Below are positions 7,518 through 17,687 of a stretch of DNA of 64,000 nucleotides, one piece after another. A program made the translations under genes and the position numbers. The notes beneath the pieces are model-generated. The model was not told the DNA's origin. It searched no databases and saw nothing but the letters and a program-made list of their open reading frames with translations. Numbering within the stretch: the first letter of the stretch is position 1; every line of letters starts with the position of its first letter. The stretch is from an uncultured Bacteroidales bacterium (lineage in GTDB: Bacteria > Bacteroidota > Bacteroidia > Bacteroidales > Muribaculaceae), in assembly GCA_902782465.1 (NCBI GenBank), contig CACZNH010000007.1:117687-181686 (forward strand). Reading direction: 5' to 3'.

Positions 7518-9635
7518 ATGAAAAATAACAACAAACGTCATATCCTGATGCGCTACGCCATCGTGGTGGGTATCATGCTGGCTTTCTCGGCCCTCATCAC
7601 ATGGGACCTGTTCAAGACCACGGCGGTGCAGGCTGCCGAGTGGAACAAGAAGGCCGACGAGGTGCTGATGGACACTGTCGCCATCGAGCCCGAGCGCGGC
7701 AAACTGCTGGCTGACAACGGCACCGTGCTGGCAGCTAATCTGCAGTACTATGTGGTGCGCATCGACTGGTTCACCGACGGCATCAAGGAGGACACCCTGA
7801 TGAAGGACATCGGTCCGTTGTGCGACAGCCTGGCCCGGTTTGACAACTCCATGAGCGCCGCCGAGTGGCGTCAGAAGATTCTGGGAGACCGCAAGGAAAT
7901 CCTTGCCAACGCCAAGAAGACAACGCCCGACGGCAAGAAGGGCCGCAAGAACCGCGCCTACAAGCTCTTCCCCTATATGCTCACCCACATGGAGTATGAG
8001 CGGGTGCGCAAGTTCCCGTTCCTGTGCCGTGCCAAGAACAAGAACGGCTTCTATTACGAGAAGCACAGCCGCCGCATGAAGCCCTACGGTGACATGGCGG
8101 CACGCAGTATCGGCAACGTGGGCATGAACGAGGAGAGTTCGAGCATCCATGGCCACTCGGGCCTGGAGATGGCACTGGACTCGCTGTTGTATGGTAAACC
8201 CGGTGTCGCACGCAACATCCAGCTGACAAACGGCATCGTGCGCGCCGAGAGTGTTCCTGCCGTCAAGGGTTATGACATCACCACGACCATCAACGTGCAG
8301 TTGCAGGACATCGTCGAGAACGAGCTCAACGACATGTGTTTGGAAACGGGTGCCGAGTGGGGCTGTTGCGTCCTGATGGAGGTGGCCACCGGTGAGATTA
8401 AGGCCATCAGCAATCTGGAGCGCAACAAGACTACCGGCGAGTATGTCGAGGGCGTGAACCACGCCGTGCTGGGTTATGAGCCTGGTTCCGTTGTCAAGAC
8501 CATCTCGATGATGGTGGCACTTGAGGACGGCATCGTCGGTGACATCAATGCGCCGATAGCCACTGGTTCGGACTGGATGTATGCCGGTCGTAACATCAGC
8601 GACCGTCCGCACGGCGCTGCCACGCGCACCCCGCGCGAAATCATCGAGACGTCGTCCAATATCGGTATGGCGAAACTCATCGTCAAGGACTATGGCCAGA
8701 ACCCCGGCGGTTTCCGCAAGCGCCTGGAGGGCATGGGCTTCTTTGAGCCCTTCAATTCCGGTATCGGTGGTGAGACTACGCCCAACTTCCCTGTCTTGGG
8801 TAACAAGAACTGGGACAAGCTGTCGTTGACGCGTCAGGCCTATGGCTATGCCACGACGATTCCGCCGCTGTACACGCTGGCCATCTACAACGCCATCGCC
8901 AACGACGGCAAGTTTGTGCGTCCTCATCTCTTCAAGAAACTCTCCCGTGACGGTGAACCCGATTCCATCATTCCCGTGACCTACGTCCGCAAGCAGGTGT
9001 GCTCGCCCGAGAATGCTGCCAAGTTGCGTCAAATGCTGCACGATGTGGTGTGGGGCAGCCATGGTACTGCACGCCATTGGGTGCAGGACGATAAGGTGGA
9101 GATTGCCGGCAAGACCGGTACCGCCTTCACCAACGCCAAGGGACAGTATGGAGCCCAGAAGCGATTGGCCTTCTGCGGATTCTTCCCCTACGAGAAGCCC
9201 AAGTACTCCTGCATCGTCCTGATGCTGGGTGCCGACCGTGGTGCCGGTGCCTGCAGCGGTATGGTGTTGAAGAATATTGCCCGCAAGATGTATGCCCGTG
9301 GCCTGCTCGGCGGTTCCACCAACTATGATACTCAGGGCAAGGACGGTGACAAGAACTACCCGACGCTGTATGCCTCGATGGGTGACCGCAAGGTTACGAA
9401 CATTGAGCGCGGGCTGGGTGTGCGTTCACCGCACCGCTATGAGCGACCCGCCACTGTCAAGCAAGGCGTTCCCAAGGTCATCGGTCTGGACATCCGCGAG
9501 GCCGTCAAGGTGCTCGAGGATGCAGGCCTTACTGTGAACTTCAGCGGCAGCGGTATGGTGACCAGCCAGAGCCTGGCAGCAGGTTCCAGCTTTACCCGCG
9601 GCCAGCGCATCACCCTCAGATTAAGAAATCATTAA
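7518..9635 (+). CDS. ftsI: Septal penicillin-binding protein (FtsI) with C-terminal PASTA domain
   Basis: A 705-residue class B penicillin-binding protein that cross-links septal peptidoglycan. One N-terminal membrane helix (about residues 10-30) anchors it. The transpeptidase motifs are intact: S324-VV-K327 (nucleophile), S379-S-N381 and K532-TGT. The last 65 residues (VPKVIGLDIREAVKVLEDAGL onward) form a PASTA domain, as in other Bacteroidetes FtsI proteins. It lies 27 bases after ftsL and 17 before murE, within one operon. Confidence 0.95.
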   Translation: MKNNNKRHILMRYAIVVGIMLAFSALITWDLFKTTAVQAAEWNKKADEVLMDTVAIEPERGKLLADNGTVLAANLQYYVVRIDWFTDGIKEDTLMKDIGPLCDSLARFDNSMSAAEWRQKILGDRKEILANAKKTTPDGKKGRKNRAYKLFPYMLTHMEYERVRKFPFLCRAKNKNGFYYEKHSRRMKPYGDMAARSIGNVGMNEESSSIHGHSGLEMALDSLLYGKPGVARNIQLTNGIVRAESVPAVKGYDITTTINVQLQDIVENELNDMCLETGAEWGCCVLMEVATGEIKAISNLERNKTTGEYVEGVNHAVLGYEPGSVVKTISMMVALEDGIVGDINAPIATGSDWMYAGRNISDRPHGAATRTPREIIETSSNIGMAKLIVKDYGQNPGGFRKRLEGMGFFEPFNSGIGGETTPNFPVLGNKNWDKLSLTRQAYGYATTIPPLYTLAIYNAIANDGKFVRPHLFKKLSRDGEPDSIIPVTYVRKQVCSPENAAKLRQMLHDVVWGSHGTARHWVQDDKVEIAGKTGTAFTNAKGQYGAQKRLAFCGFFPYEKPKYSCIVLMLGADRGAGACSGMVLKNIARKMYARGLLGGSTNYDTQGKDGDKNYPTLYASMGDRKVTNIERGLGVRSPHRYERPATVKQGVPKVIGLDIREAVKVLEDAGLTVNFSGSGMVTSQSLAAGSSFTRGQRITLRLRNH

Positions 9636-9652
9636 CCCAATTATATCTCATC

Positions 9653-11113
9653 ATGAAAAAGTTATCACAACTGTTAACGTCAATCCAACCCCTCAAGACC
9701 GTAGGGGACCTTGATATTGAAATCACCGACCTCATTCGCGACTCACGACAGGCTCGCGAGGGGGTGATGTTTGTCGCCGTGAAGGGCGTCGCCGTGGATT
9801 CTCACCGCTTTATCCCTGATGTGGTGTCGGCCGGAGCGCGTGCTATCGTGTGTGAGGACCTGCCCGAGCAGCTCAATCCCGCTGTTGCCTATATCCAGGT
9901 CGAGGACAGCATCATCGCTCTGGCTCATCTTGCCGACGAGTGGTTTGACCACCCCTCCAAGCAGCTGCGTCTGGTCGGTGTCACCGGCACTAACGGCAAG
10001 ACCACTACTGCCACTCTGCTCTATGAGATGGCACAACTGCTGGGCCACAAGGCAGGCCTGCTGTCCACGGTGAGGAACATCATCGGCTCCCGCATCGAGG
10101 AAGCCGCCCAGACCACGCCCGACCACTTGACCCTGAACCGTTATCTGTATGAGATGGTTCAGGAGGGCTGCGAGTATGCCTTCATGGAGGTCAGCTCGCA
10201 TGCGTGCGTGCAGCACCGCATCGAGGGCATCACCTTTGCCGGCGCCATCTTCACCAACCTGACGCGCGACCACCTGGACTTCCACAAGACCGTGGACAAC
10301 TACATCGCCGCCAAGAAGATGTTCTTCGACATGTTGCCCAAGGGAGCCTTTGCGCTGGTCAATGCCGACGATAAAGTGGGCGAGGTGATGCTTCAGAACA
10401 CCCGTGCCGACAAGTACCGCTACTCTCTGCGTACGATTGCCGACTTCAAGGGCCGCATCATTGAGCAGCGCCTCGACGGCACGACGCTCGAGGTCAACGG
10501 CCAGGAGGTGGAAGTGCTGTTCACAGGACGCTTCAACGCCTACAATCTGTTGTGTGTCTATGGCTCTGCTGTGCTGTTGGGCTTCGACCCGCAACAGGTT
10601 TTGGTCAAGATGAGCCAGCTCGAGCCGGTGGCAGGACGTTTCCAGACGTTGCGTTCCTCACGCGGCTACACGGCCATCGTGGACTATGCCCACACGCCCG
10701 ATGCGCTGGTCAACGTGCTTGACACCATCCGCGAGGTGGTGGGCAAGACAGGACACATCATCACCGTGTGCGGCTGTGGCGGCGACCGTGATGCCGGCAA
10801 GCGCCCCATTATGGCCCGCGAGGCTGCCGTGCGCAGCGACCGTGTGGTTCTCACCAGCGATAACCCGCGCACCGAAGACCCTGATGAGATTCTGCGTCAG
10901 ATGGAAGTCGGTCTTCCCGAGGAATCCCGTGCCACGACGCTAATCATTACCGACCGCCGTCAGGCCATCCGCACCGCTTGCCAGCTGGCACAGCCCGGTG
11001 ACGTGGTGCTTGTTGCCGGCAAGGGTCATGAGCCTTATCAGGAAATCATGGGAGTAAAGCATCATTTTGATGACCGGGAGCAGTTGCTCGAGGTGTTTGA
11101 TGCCGAGAAATAA
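9653..11113 (+). CDS. murE: UDP-MurNAc-L-Ala-D-Glu:meso-diaminopimelate ligase
   Basis: A 486-residue cytoplasmic Mur ligase adding the third residue of the peptidoglycan stem peptide. The ATP loop is GTNGKTTT (G112-T118 region). The carbamylated-lysine region is TTPDHLTLN/EVSSHA. D403-N-P-R406 (in TSDNPRTEDP) is the signature of meso-diaminopimelate specificity, so this organism should have DAP-type peptidoglycan, consistent with the nearby lysA. GCGGDRDAGKRPIM is also typical. Confidence 0.96.
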   Translation: MKKLSQLLTSIQPLKTVGDLDIEITDLIRDSRQAREGVMFVAVKGVAVDSHRFIPDVVSAGARAIVCEDLPEQLNPAVAYIQVEDSIIALAHLADEWFDHPSKQLRLVGVTGTNGKTTTATLLYEMAQLLGHKAGLLSTVRNIIGSRIEEAAQTTPDHLTLNRYLYEMVQEGCEYAFMEVSSHACVQHRIEGITFAGAIFTNLTRDHLDFHKTVDNYIAAKKMFFDMLPKGAFALVNADDKVGEVMLQNTRADKYRYSLRTIADFKGRIIEQRLDGTTLEVNGQEVEVLFTGRFNAYNLLCVYGSAVLLGFDPQQVLVKMSQLEPVAGRFQTLRSSRGYTAIVDYAHTPDALVNVLDTIREVVGKTGHIITVCGCGGDRDAGKRPIMAREAAVRSDRVVLTSDNPRTEDPDEILRQMEVGLPEESRATTLIITDRRQAIRTACQLAQPGDVVLVAGKGHEPYQEIMGVKHHFDDREQLLEVFDAEK

Positions 11114-11141
11114 TTGATTATCAACAAATCACAATAAAGAT

Positions 11142-12398
11142 ATGCTTTATCATCTTTTTCATTACCTGAATCAGTATCACGTGAGTGGTGCCCGACTGTT
11201 CGAGTACATCACTTTCAGGTCAGGCTTTGCCTTCATCCTGTCGCTGTTCATCGGCATCGTGATAGGCAGACGCATCATTTTCAAGCTCAAGAGCCGCCAG
11301 ATGTGCGACAAGGAGCGCGAGGCCAAGCTCGGCGGAAACGCCGAGAAGCAGGGCACGCCCACTATGGGAGGTATCATCATCATCATCTCGATTCTGGTGC
11401 CGTGTCTGTTGTTGGGTAAGCTCAACAACGTTTACATGCTGCTCATGATTGTGTCCACCCTGTGGTGCGGCGCACTGGGCTTTGCCGACGACTACATCAA
11501 GGTCTTCCACCACAACAAGCAAGGCCTGAAGGGCAAGTTCAAGGTCGTGGGCCAGGTGGGTCTGGGCATTATCGTGGGTCTGACCATGTACCTGAGCCCT
11601 GCCATCGTGATGAATGAGAACGTGCATGTGACCAACCGCAACGAGACGCCCGAACTTGTCGAGGTTCACAAGTCGCAGGCGGTGAAGGCTACCAAGACGA
11701 CTTTGCCCTTTGTCAAGAACCACAACTTCGACTATGCCTATTTCACGGGCTGGATGGGCAAGTACAAGCAGCTGGGCGGATGGATTCTGTTCATCCTGGT
11801 GACCATCTTTGTCATCACGGCAGTGAGCAACGGCGCCAACCTGACTGACGGTGTTGACGGCCTGGCGACAGGCACCTCGGCGATTATAGGCGTTGCCCTA
11901 GCCATCATGTGCTATCTGGGGGGTAACGTCATCTATTCATCCTACCTGAATATCATGTACATCCCGGATAGCAGTGAACTGGTAGTGTATGCCGCGGCGT
12001 TCATCGGCGCGACCATCGGCTTCCTGTGGTATAATTCCTATCCTGCCCAGGTGTTCATGGGCGATACGGGCAGCCTGTGCCTGGGCGGCATCATCGCCGT
12101 GTTTGCCGTCCTCATCCGCAAGGAGTGGCTCATTCCCCTGTTGTGCGGCATCTTCCTCATCGAGGAGCTGTCGGTCATCATGCAGGTGTGGTATGTCAAA
12201 CGCCATGGCCAGAACCACCGCTTGTTCAAGATGACCCCCTTGCATCACCATTTCACCATCGATCCCTCAAAAATCACGTGGGACTACAAAATCAATGTGC
12301 CCGACCACCGCATCCCTGAGGCCAAGATTGTGATGCGCTTCTTCCTGGTGAGCATCCTGTTGGCAGCATTGACGTTTGTGACACTCAAAATCCGTTAA
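11142..12398 (+). CDS. mraY: Phospho-N-acetylmuramoyl-pentapeptide-transferase
   Basis: A 418-residue polytopic membrane enzyme that makes lipid I from UDP-MurNAc-pentapeptide and undecaprenyl phosphate. KQGTPTMGG, FADDYIKV, NLTDGVDGLATG, FMGDTGSL and the histidine motif PLHHHF carry the expected active-site residues. It is longer than the roughly 360-residue enteric enzyme, with an extra segment after the fourth helix (around residues 160-195) that is common in Bacteroidetes. It sits 28 bases after murE and 12 before murD. Confidence 0.96.
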   Translation: MLYHLFHYLNQYHVSGARLFEYITFRSGFAFILSLFIGIVIGRRIIFKLKSRQMCDKEREAKLGGNAEKQGTPTMGGIIIIISILVPCLLLGKLNNVYMLLMIVSTLWCGALGFADDYIKVFHHNKQGLKGKFKVVGQVGLGIIVGLTMYLSPAIVMNENVHVTNRNETPELVEVHKSQAVKATKTTLPFVKNHNFDYAYFTGWMGKYKQLGGWILFILVTIFVITAVSNGANLTDGVDGLATGTSAIIGVALAIMCYLGGNVIYSSYLNIMYIPDSSELVVYAAAFIGATIGFLWYNSYPAQVFMGDTGSLCLGGIIAVFAVLIRKEWLIPLLCGIFLIEELSVIMQVWYVKRHGQNHRLFKMTPLHHHFTIDPSKITWDYKINVPDHRIPEAKIVMRFFLVSILLAALTFVTLKIR

Positions 12399-12410
12399 TT
12401 CCATCAAGCA

Positions 12411-13769
12411 ATGAACAACAATAAGGTCAAGAGACTAGTCGTGCTGGGCGGCGGCGAGAGTGGCGCCGGAGCTGCGGTGCTTGCCCGCGTCAAGGGTATG
12501 GACGTGTGGTTGAGCGATGCCGGCAGCATCAGCGAGACCTATAAGAGTCTGCTCAAGCAATATGACATCGCATGGGAAGAGGGTGGCCACACCCCCGAGA
12601 AGATTCTCAATGCCGACGAGATAGTAAAGAGTCCCGGCATCCCCGAGACAGCACCCATGGTGGCACAGGCCATCGCCCGTGGTATCCCCATCGTGAGCGA
12701 AATCGAGTTTGCCAGCCGCTACACCGATGCCAAGATGGTGTGCATCACCGGCAGCAACGGCAAGACGACAACCACCAAGCTCACTTACCATATCTTCAAG
12801 AAGGCGGGCCTGAACGTGGGTCTTGCCGGCAATGTGGGCAAGAGCCTGGCGTTGCAGGTTGCTACCGAGCACCACGACGTGTATGTCATCGAGTTGAGCA
12901 GTTTCCAGCTCGACAACATGTATGAGTTCAAGGCCAACGTCGCTGTGCTGCTCAATATCACGCCCGACCACCTGGACCGTTATGACTACAAGATGGAGAA
13001 CTATGCTGCCGCCAAGTTCCGCATCACGCGCAATCAGACCGGCGAGGATTCCTTCATCTACTGGCAGAACGACCCCATCATCGCGTCGCAGCTGCGTCAG
13101 CACCACCTGGCATCCCGCCTGTTGAGCTTCACGGGCGAGGATGACCCCAGCAATGCCGCGTGGGTGCATGACGGTGTCCTCCACTTCAATGTGGATGGTG
13201 ACCGCTGGGACATTCCGCGTGACCAACTGTCGCTCAAGGGTCTGCACAACGTCTATAACACCATGGCCGCAGGACTGTCGGCACAGGTGTTCGACATCCG
13301 CAAGGACGTCATCCGTGAGGCGCTTGCCGACTTTGAGGCAGTGCCCCACCGACTGGAGTATGTCGATACGGTCGACGGCGTGCGCTATATCAACGACAGC
13401 AAGGCTACCAATGTGGATGCCTGCTGGTATGCCCTAGAGAGCGTCAATGAGCCCTGTGTGCTCATCTTGGGCGGCATCGACAAGGGCAATGACTACAGCC
13501 AGATTGAGCCGTTGGTCAAGCAGAAGGTGACCGCTATCGTGTGTCTGGGCAAGGACAACGCCAAGCTGCACGAATTCTTTGACGGCAAGGTGCCCGTGGT
13601 GACCGACGCCTCGAGTATGCGCGAGTGCATGGACAAGTGCCGCTCGCTCGCCCAGTCGGGTCACACCGTGCTACTGTCGCCCTGTTGCGCCAGCTTTGAC
13701 CTGTTCAACGGCATGGCCGACCGCGGCAATCAGTTCAAGGAGTGTGTCAAAGCGATGAAAACCAATTAA
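12411..13769 (+). CDS. murD: UDP-MurNAc-L-alanine--D-glutamate ligase
   Basis: A 452-residue cytoplasmic Mur ligase adding D-glutamate, the second residue of the stem peptide. The N-terminal VVLGGGESGAGAAVLA is the UDP-binding Rossmann-like part. The ATP loop is GSNGKTTT (G114-T121). ELSSFQLDNM, NITPDHLDRY and NDSKATN are MurD signatures. Position between mraY and ftsW is canonical. Confidence 0.96.
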   Translation: MNNNKVKRLVVLGGGESGAGAAVLARVKGMDVWLSDAGSISETYKSLLKQYDIAWEEGGHTPEKILNADEIVKSPGIPETAPMVAQAIARGIPIVSEIEFASRYTDAKMVCITGSNGKTTTTKLTYHIFKKAGLNVGLAGNVGKSLALQVATEHHDVYVIELSSFQLDNMYEFKANVAVLLNITPDHLDRYDYKMENYAAAKFRITRNQTGEDSFIYWQNDPIIASQLRQHHLASRLLSFTGEDDPSNAAWVHDGVLHFNVDGDRWDIPRDQLSLKGLHNVYNTMAAGLSAQVFDIRKDVIREALADFEAVPHRLEYVDTVDGVRYINDSKATNVDACWYALESVNEPCVLILGGIDKGNDYSQIEPLVKQKVTAIVCLGKDNAKLHEFFDGKVPVVTDASSMRECMDKCRSLAQSGHTVLLSPCCASFDLFNGMADRGNQFKECVKAMKTN

Positions 13770-13800
13770 TTGTCAAGCTAAAATCATCTCCCTCCCCCCT

Positions 13801-15156
13801 ATGTCTCCCAGCGAAAAGATAAATAGATATACCGAGATTTCCCAGAAGCACGGTGACCCGTGGATTTGGGGCATCTACATCATGCTGCTCATCATCTCCA
13901 TTGTGGAGAGCTACAGCGCATCGAGCCGTGAAATCGCTGCCCAGGGCATCTATATGCCCATCATCAAGCAGTGTATCTTCTTGGGCGCGGGTGCCCTGTG
14001 TGTGGTGTTGCTGCAGCGCATCGATTACAATAAGCCTCATTTCCTCTATGCGATGATACCGGGCCTTGCCGTCGTCACGGTCATGAGTCTGGTGTATGTG
14101 ATGTTCTTCGGTGAAATCATCAACGGTGCCCGCCGTGCGATGACCATTCTGCCAGGCGTCACGCTACAGCCTGCCGAACTGGCCAAACTCTCGATAGTCA
14201 CGATGCTGTCCTACATCTTCGCCAAGTCGCAGAAGAGTCAGGACATCAGCAACGGTGGCCTGTTTGCCGCCGCTTGTGTCGTGGCGTTGTATGGCGGCCT
14301 GATGATTCGCAGCGGTCTGACCAACACGCTGCTGCTGATTGCCATCAGCGGTTCGATGCTGCTCATCGGTGGTGCGAAGTTCAAGAAAATCGGCATCCTG
14401 ATGGTCTTCTTCGGCATCATGTTCGGCTTCTTTGTCATCATCAAGCACAACAACGACAAGAAGGAAGAGACCTTCAAGGACACGCAGAAGGAACTGCAGG
14501 CCGAAATGCCCTCCACAGGCTTGATTATTCAGGAAAACGCTACTGGCGGCGGTGAAGATGACCGTAGCGGTACATGGAAAAACCGTCTGAAGGAGTGGTG
14601 GCACAGCGACTCGCTCGTCTATCGTCCCATTACCGCCAAGAACCAGCAGGAGATGTTCTCCCGCATGGCTCAGGCCAACGGCGGTCTGGTGGGCGTGGGC
14701 ATCGGCAAGTCGCGCGAGTGCAGCCGCCTGCCGCTGGCGTTCAGTGACTACATCTACTCGATTATCGTCGAGGAGACAGGCTTTATCGGCGGCATTTTCG
14801 TGCTGCTGCTCTACCTGTCGCTGCTGGGCCGTGCGGCGATGATTGTGCGTCGCAGCAAGCGCGTGCTGCCCTCGCTGCTGGTCATCGGAATGGCATCGTT
14901 CATCACCTTCCAGGCCCTGTTCCACATGGCCATCAACGTGGGTGTGTTCCCGGTGTCGGGCCAGCCCCTGCCGCTCATTTCCAAGGGTGGTACATCGATT
15001 CTGGTCATCAGTGTGGCCTTTGGCGTGATGTTGAGCGTCAGCCGCACGATTGCCAATTACGGAAACAAGAAAAACAAGGCAGAGGACACTCCCATTATCG
15101 AGGGTCTGGATGCCGAAAACCCAACTGAAATACCTGTTAGAAATGTCTGGAAATAA
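13801..15156 (+). CDS. ftsW: Septal peptidoglycan glycosyltransferase FtsW
   Basis: A 451-residue SEDS-family membrane glycosyltransferase that polymerises lipid II at the septum with its partner FtsI, encoded nearby. RAMTILPGVTLQPAELAKLSIV contains the PAELAK motif, and PLPLISKGGTSI is the conserved C-terminal SEDS motif. A long hydrophilic insert (about residues 215-290) precedes the VGVGIGKSRE segment and forms an enlarged extracytoplasmic loop. The last 14 bases overlap the start of murG. Confidence 0.95.
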   Translation: MSPSEKINRYTEISQKHGDPWIWGIYIMLLIISIVESYSASSREIAAQGIYMPIIKQCIFLGAGALCVVLLQRIDYNKPHFLYAMIPGLAVVTVMSLVYVMFFGEIINGARRAMTILPGVTLQPAELAKLSIVTMLSYIFAKSQKSQDISNGGLFAAACVVALYGGLMIRSGLTNTLLLIAISGSMLLIGGAKFKKIGILMVFFGIMFGFFVIIKHNNDKKEETFKDTQKELQAEMPSTGLIIQENATGGGEDDRSGTWKNRLKEWWHSDSLVYRPITAKNQQEMFSRMAQANGGLVGVGIGKSRECSRLPLAFSDYIYSIIVEETGFIGGIFVLLLYLSLLGRAAMIVRRSKRVLPSLLVIGMASFITFQALFHMAINVGVFPVSGQPLPLISKGGTSILVISVAFGVMLSVSRTIANYGNKKNKAEDTPIIEGLDAENPTEIPVRNVWK

Positions 15157-16270
15157 TCAAAAACGACTCAATGTCCTGGTGAGTGGCGGCGGTACCGGTG
15201 GCCACATCTTCCCCGCCCTGTCCATCGCCAACGAGGTGCAGCATCGCCACCCCGAGGCAAGAATCCTGTTTGTCGGTGCCGAGGGGCGCATGGAAATGGA
15301 GAAAGTGCCCGCAGCGGGCTATAACATCATCGGTCTGCCCGTGAGCGGTTTTGACCGCAAGCACCTGCTACGCAATTTCAAGGTGCTGTCAAGGCTTTTC
15401 AAGAGCATGGGCCTGGCCAAGAAGATTCTCGTTGACTTCAAGCCCGATATCGCCATCGGCGTGGGCGGCTATGCCAGCGGACCGATGCTCAAGGCGGCTC
15501 AGAAACAGGGTATTCCCACGTTGCTGCAGGAACAGAATTCCTATGCCGGCGTGACCAATAAACTGCTGGCTGCCAAGGCCGACTGCATCTGTGTCGCCTA
15601 TGAGGGCATGGAGCGCTTTTTCCCGCAGGAGAAGATTGTCCTGACCGGTAATCCCGTGCGGCGCAATCTGCTCGAGTGTGGAGCGAGCCCCGAGCAGGCT
15701 CGCCAGGCGATGGGCGTTGACCCCAACAAGAAGACGATTCTCATCATCGGCGGAAGCCTGGGTGCCCGCACCATCAACAATGCCATCATCGACGGCCTTT
15801 CAAAAATCGGTGAAGCGTATAATGTGCAGGTCATTTGGCAGACAGGCAAAATCTATGACCAGCAGTGTCGCGAAGCGCTCGATGCCTCGGGCGTGAAGAA
15901 TGTGACGCAGATGCCTTTCATCAGCAACATGGATATGGCCTATCGTGCTGCCGACCTCGTCGTTTCACGGGCCGGTGCCAGCTCCATCTCGGAGCTGCAG
16001 CTCCTGGGCAAACCCGCCATCCTGGTGCCCTCGCCCAATGTCGCCGAGGACCATCAGACCAAGAATGCACTGGCGCTTGCCAACCGCGATGCCGCCATCA
16101 TGGTGCGTGACGCCGATGCTGCCAGCCAGCTGGTGGAAACGATGCTCAAGACGGTTGAGGACGATGCCAAGATAGTCGCCCTGGGTGACAATGTTTCTAA
16201 AATGGCACTGCGCAATGCCGCCGAGCGCATCGTGGACGAGGTTGATAAAATCATAGCCTCTAAAGACTGA
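15143..16270 (+). CDS. murG: UDP-GlcNAc:lipid I N-acetylglucosaminyltransferase
   Basis: A 375-residue GT28 enzyme that converts lipid I to lipid II on the inner membrane face. The N-terminal SGGGTGGHIFPAL (residues 14-26) is the MurG glycine loop. LLQEQNSYAGVTNKLL, GGSLGA and SRAGASSISELQLLGKPAILVPSPNVAEDHQ form the UDP-GlcNAc site. I chose the ATG at 15143, overlapping ftsW by 14 bases, because the family motif starts about 12 residues later; the longer frame from 15050 would add unrelated sequence. Confidence 0.95.
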   Translation: MSGNNQKRLNVLVSGGGTGGHIFPALSIANEVQHRHPEARILFVGAEGRMEMEKVPAAGYNIIGLPVSGFDRKHLLRNFKVLSRLFKSMGLAKKILVDFKPDIAIGVGGYASGPMLKAAQKQGIPTLLQEQNSYAGVTNKLLAAKADCICVAYEGMERFFPQEKIVLTGNPVRRNLLECGASPEQARQAMGVDPNKKTILIIGGSLGARTINNAIIDGLSKIGEAYNVQVIWQTGKIYDQQCREALDASGVKNVTQMPFISNMDMAYRAADLVVSRAGASSISELQLLGKPAILVPSPNVAEDHQTKNALALANRDAAIMVRDADAASQLVETMLKTVEDDAKIVALGDNVSKMALRNAAERIVDEVDKIIASKD

Positions 16271-16300
16271 AAACTGAAAACTGAAAACTGATGACTGAAG
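16268..16300. repeat. Heptamer array, family F (GAAAACT), upstream of murC
   Basis: Three exact GAAAACT units followed by degenerate ones fill most of the 34-base gap between murG and murC. The same unit precedes the start codons at 35031, 42779, 45711 and 50000. Confidence 0.7.
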
Positions 16301-16304
16301 AGAA

Positions 16305-17687
16305 ATGAAAGACTTCGATTCATTATATTTTGTGGGAGCCGGTGGCATCGGCATGGCTGCGCTGGAGCGTTATTTCCTGGCTAAGGGGAAGCGCATCGCC
16401 GGCTATGACCGCACACCGAGTGACCTCACCCGTGCACTGGAACAGGAAGGTGTCCATATCGACTATGACGAGAATCCTGCACTGATTCCCGACTACTGCC
16501 GTGACCCGCAACGTACACTCGTGGTTTACACGCCTGCCGTGCCTGAATCGCACCAGGGGTTGACCTACTTCCGCAATGGCGGCTTTGAGGTCATCAAGCG
16601 GGCCGCACTGCTGGGCATTGTCACCTCTCATAGCAAGGGCTTGTGCTTTGCTGGTACACATGGCAAGACCACGACCTCGAGTATGGCCGCCCACATCCTG
16701 CACAGTTCGGGTATTGGCTGCAACGCCTTCCTGGGCGGCGTGTTGCGCAACTATGACAGTAATTTCCTGTTGTCGGCGACCAGTCCCTATTCGGTCATCG
16801 AGGCCGACGAGTTTGACCGCTCGTTCCACCACCTGCGCCCCTATATCGCAGTGGTGACCTCGACCGACCCCGACCATCTGGACATCTATGGCACCGCCGA
16901 AAATTATCTGGAAAGTTTCGCGCATTTCACCGAACTTATCCAACCCGGCGGCTCGCTCATCGTCCACACGGGCTTGGCTTTGCAACCCCGTGTTCCTGAG
17001 GGTGTCAAGACCTATACCTATAGCCGCGACGATGGCGATTTCCATGCCATCAACATCCGTCGTGGCGAGGGAACCATCACCTTCGACATGGTGACGCCTT
17101 GGGAGACCGTAAGTGACATCAGCCTGGGCGTGCCTGTGGAAATCAATATCGAAAACGCCCTTGCAGCAATGGCGGCTTGCCGTCTGGTGGATGTACCGTT
17201 TGACGCCATGCGTCAAGCAGTGGCCACCTTCCAGGGCCCCAAGCGCCGTTTTGAGTTTTGGGTCAAGGAATCCGGCGAGCAGGGTAGGGTGATGATTGAC
17301 GACTATGCCCACCATCCCGACGAACTGAGCGCGAGTCTGGCGTCGGTGCGTGCCCTGTATCCGGGACGTCGCTTGACCGTCATTTTCCAGCCCCACCTCT
17401 ATACCCGCACACGTGATTTCGCCTCAGGCTTTGCCAGTGCGCTATCGCTGGCCGACGAGGTCATCCTGCTGCCCATCTACCCCGCTCGCGAGGAACCCAT
17501 CCCCGGAGTGGATAGTGAAATGATTCTCAATCAGGTCACAAGTACAAAAAAATGCATTTACTCGAAAGAAAATTTGATTAAGTCAATACATTTGAGTAAT
17601 TTTGACGTCTTATTGACAGCGGGTGCCGGCGATATCGCCAATCTGCTGCCTGAAATTTGTGCTGAATACAAGAAGCAAAAGCGTTGA
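16305..17687 (+). CDS. murC: UDP-N-acetylmuramate--L-alanine ligase
   Basis: A 460-residue Mur ligase adding L-alanine, the first stem-peptide residue. YFVGAGGIGMAAL is the N-terminal UDP-MurNAc part. The ATP loop is GTHGKTTT (G117-T124), ADEFDRSF carries the metal-binding region, and DDYAHHPDE and FQPHLYTRT are MurC signatures. The stop overlaps the ftsQ TTG start by four bases, indicating translational coupling. Confidence 0.95.
   Translation: MKDFDSLYFVGAGGIGMAALERYFLAKGKRIAGYDRTPSDLTRALEQEGVHIDYDENPALIPDYCRDPQRTLVVYTPAVPESHQGLTYFRNGGFEVIKRAALLGIVTSHSKGLCFAGTHGKTTTSSMAAHILHSSGIGCNAFLGGVLRNYDSNFLLSATSPYSVIEADEFDRSFHHLRPYIAVVTSTDPDHLDIYGTAENYLESFAHFTELIQPGGSLIVHTGLALQPRVPEGVKTYTYSRDDGDFHAINIRRGEGTITFDMVTPWETVSDISLGVPVEINIENALAAMAACRLVDVPFDAMRQAVATFQGPKRRFEFWVKESGEQGRVMIDDYAHHPDELSASLASVRALYPGRRLTVIFQPHLYTRTRDFASGFASALSLADEVILLPIYPAREEPIPGVDSEMILNQVTSTKKCIYSKENLIKSIHLSNFDVLLTAGAGDIANLLPEICAEYKKQKR

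Noticed and set aside
15050-15142. Longer N-terminus for murG
   Set aside because: The 31 extra residues overlap ftsW, do not resemble MurG, and the family start fits the ATG at 15143.
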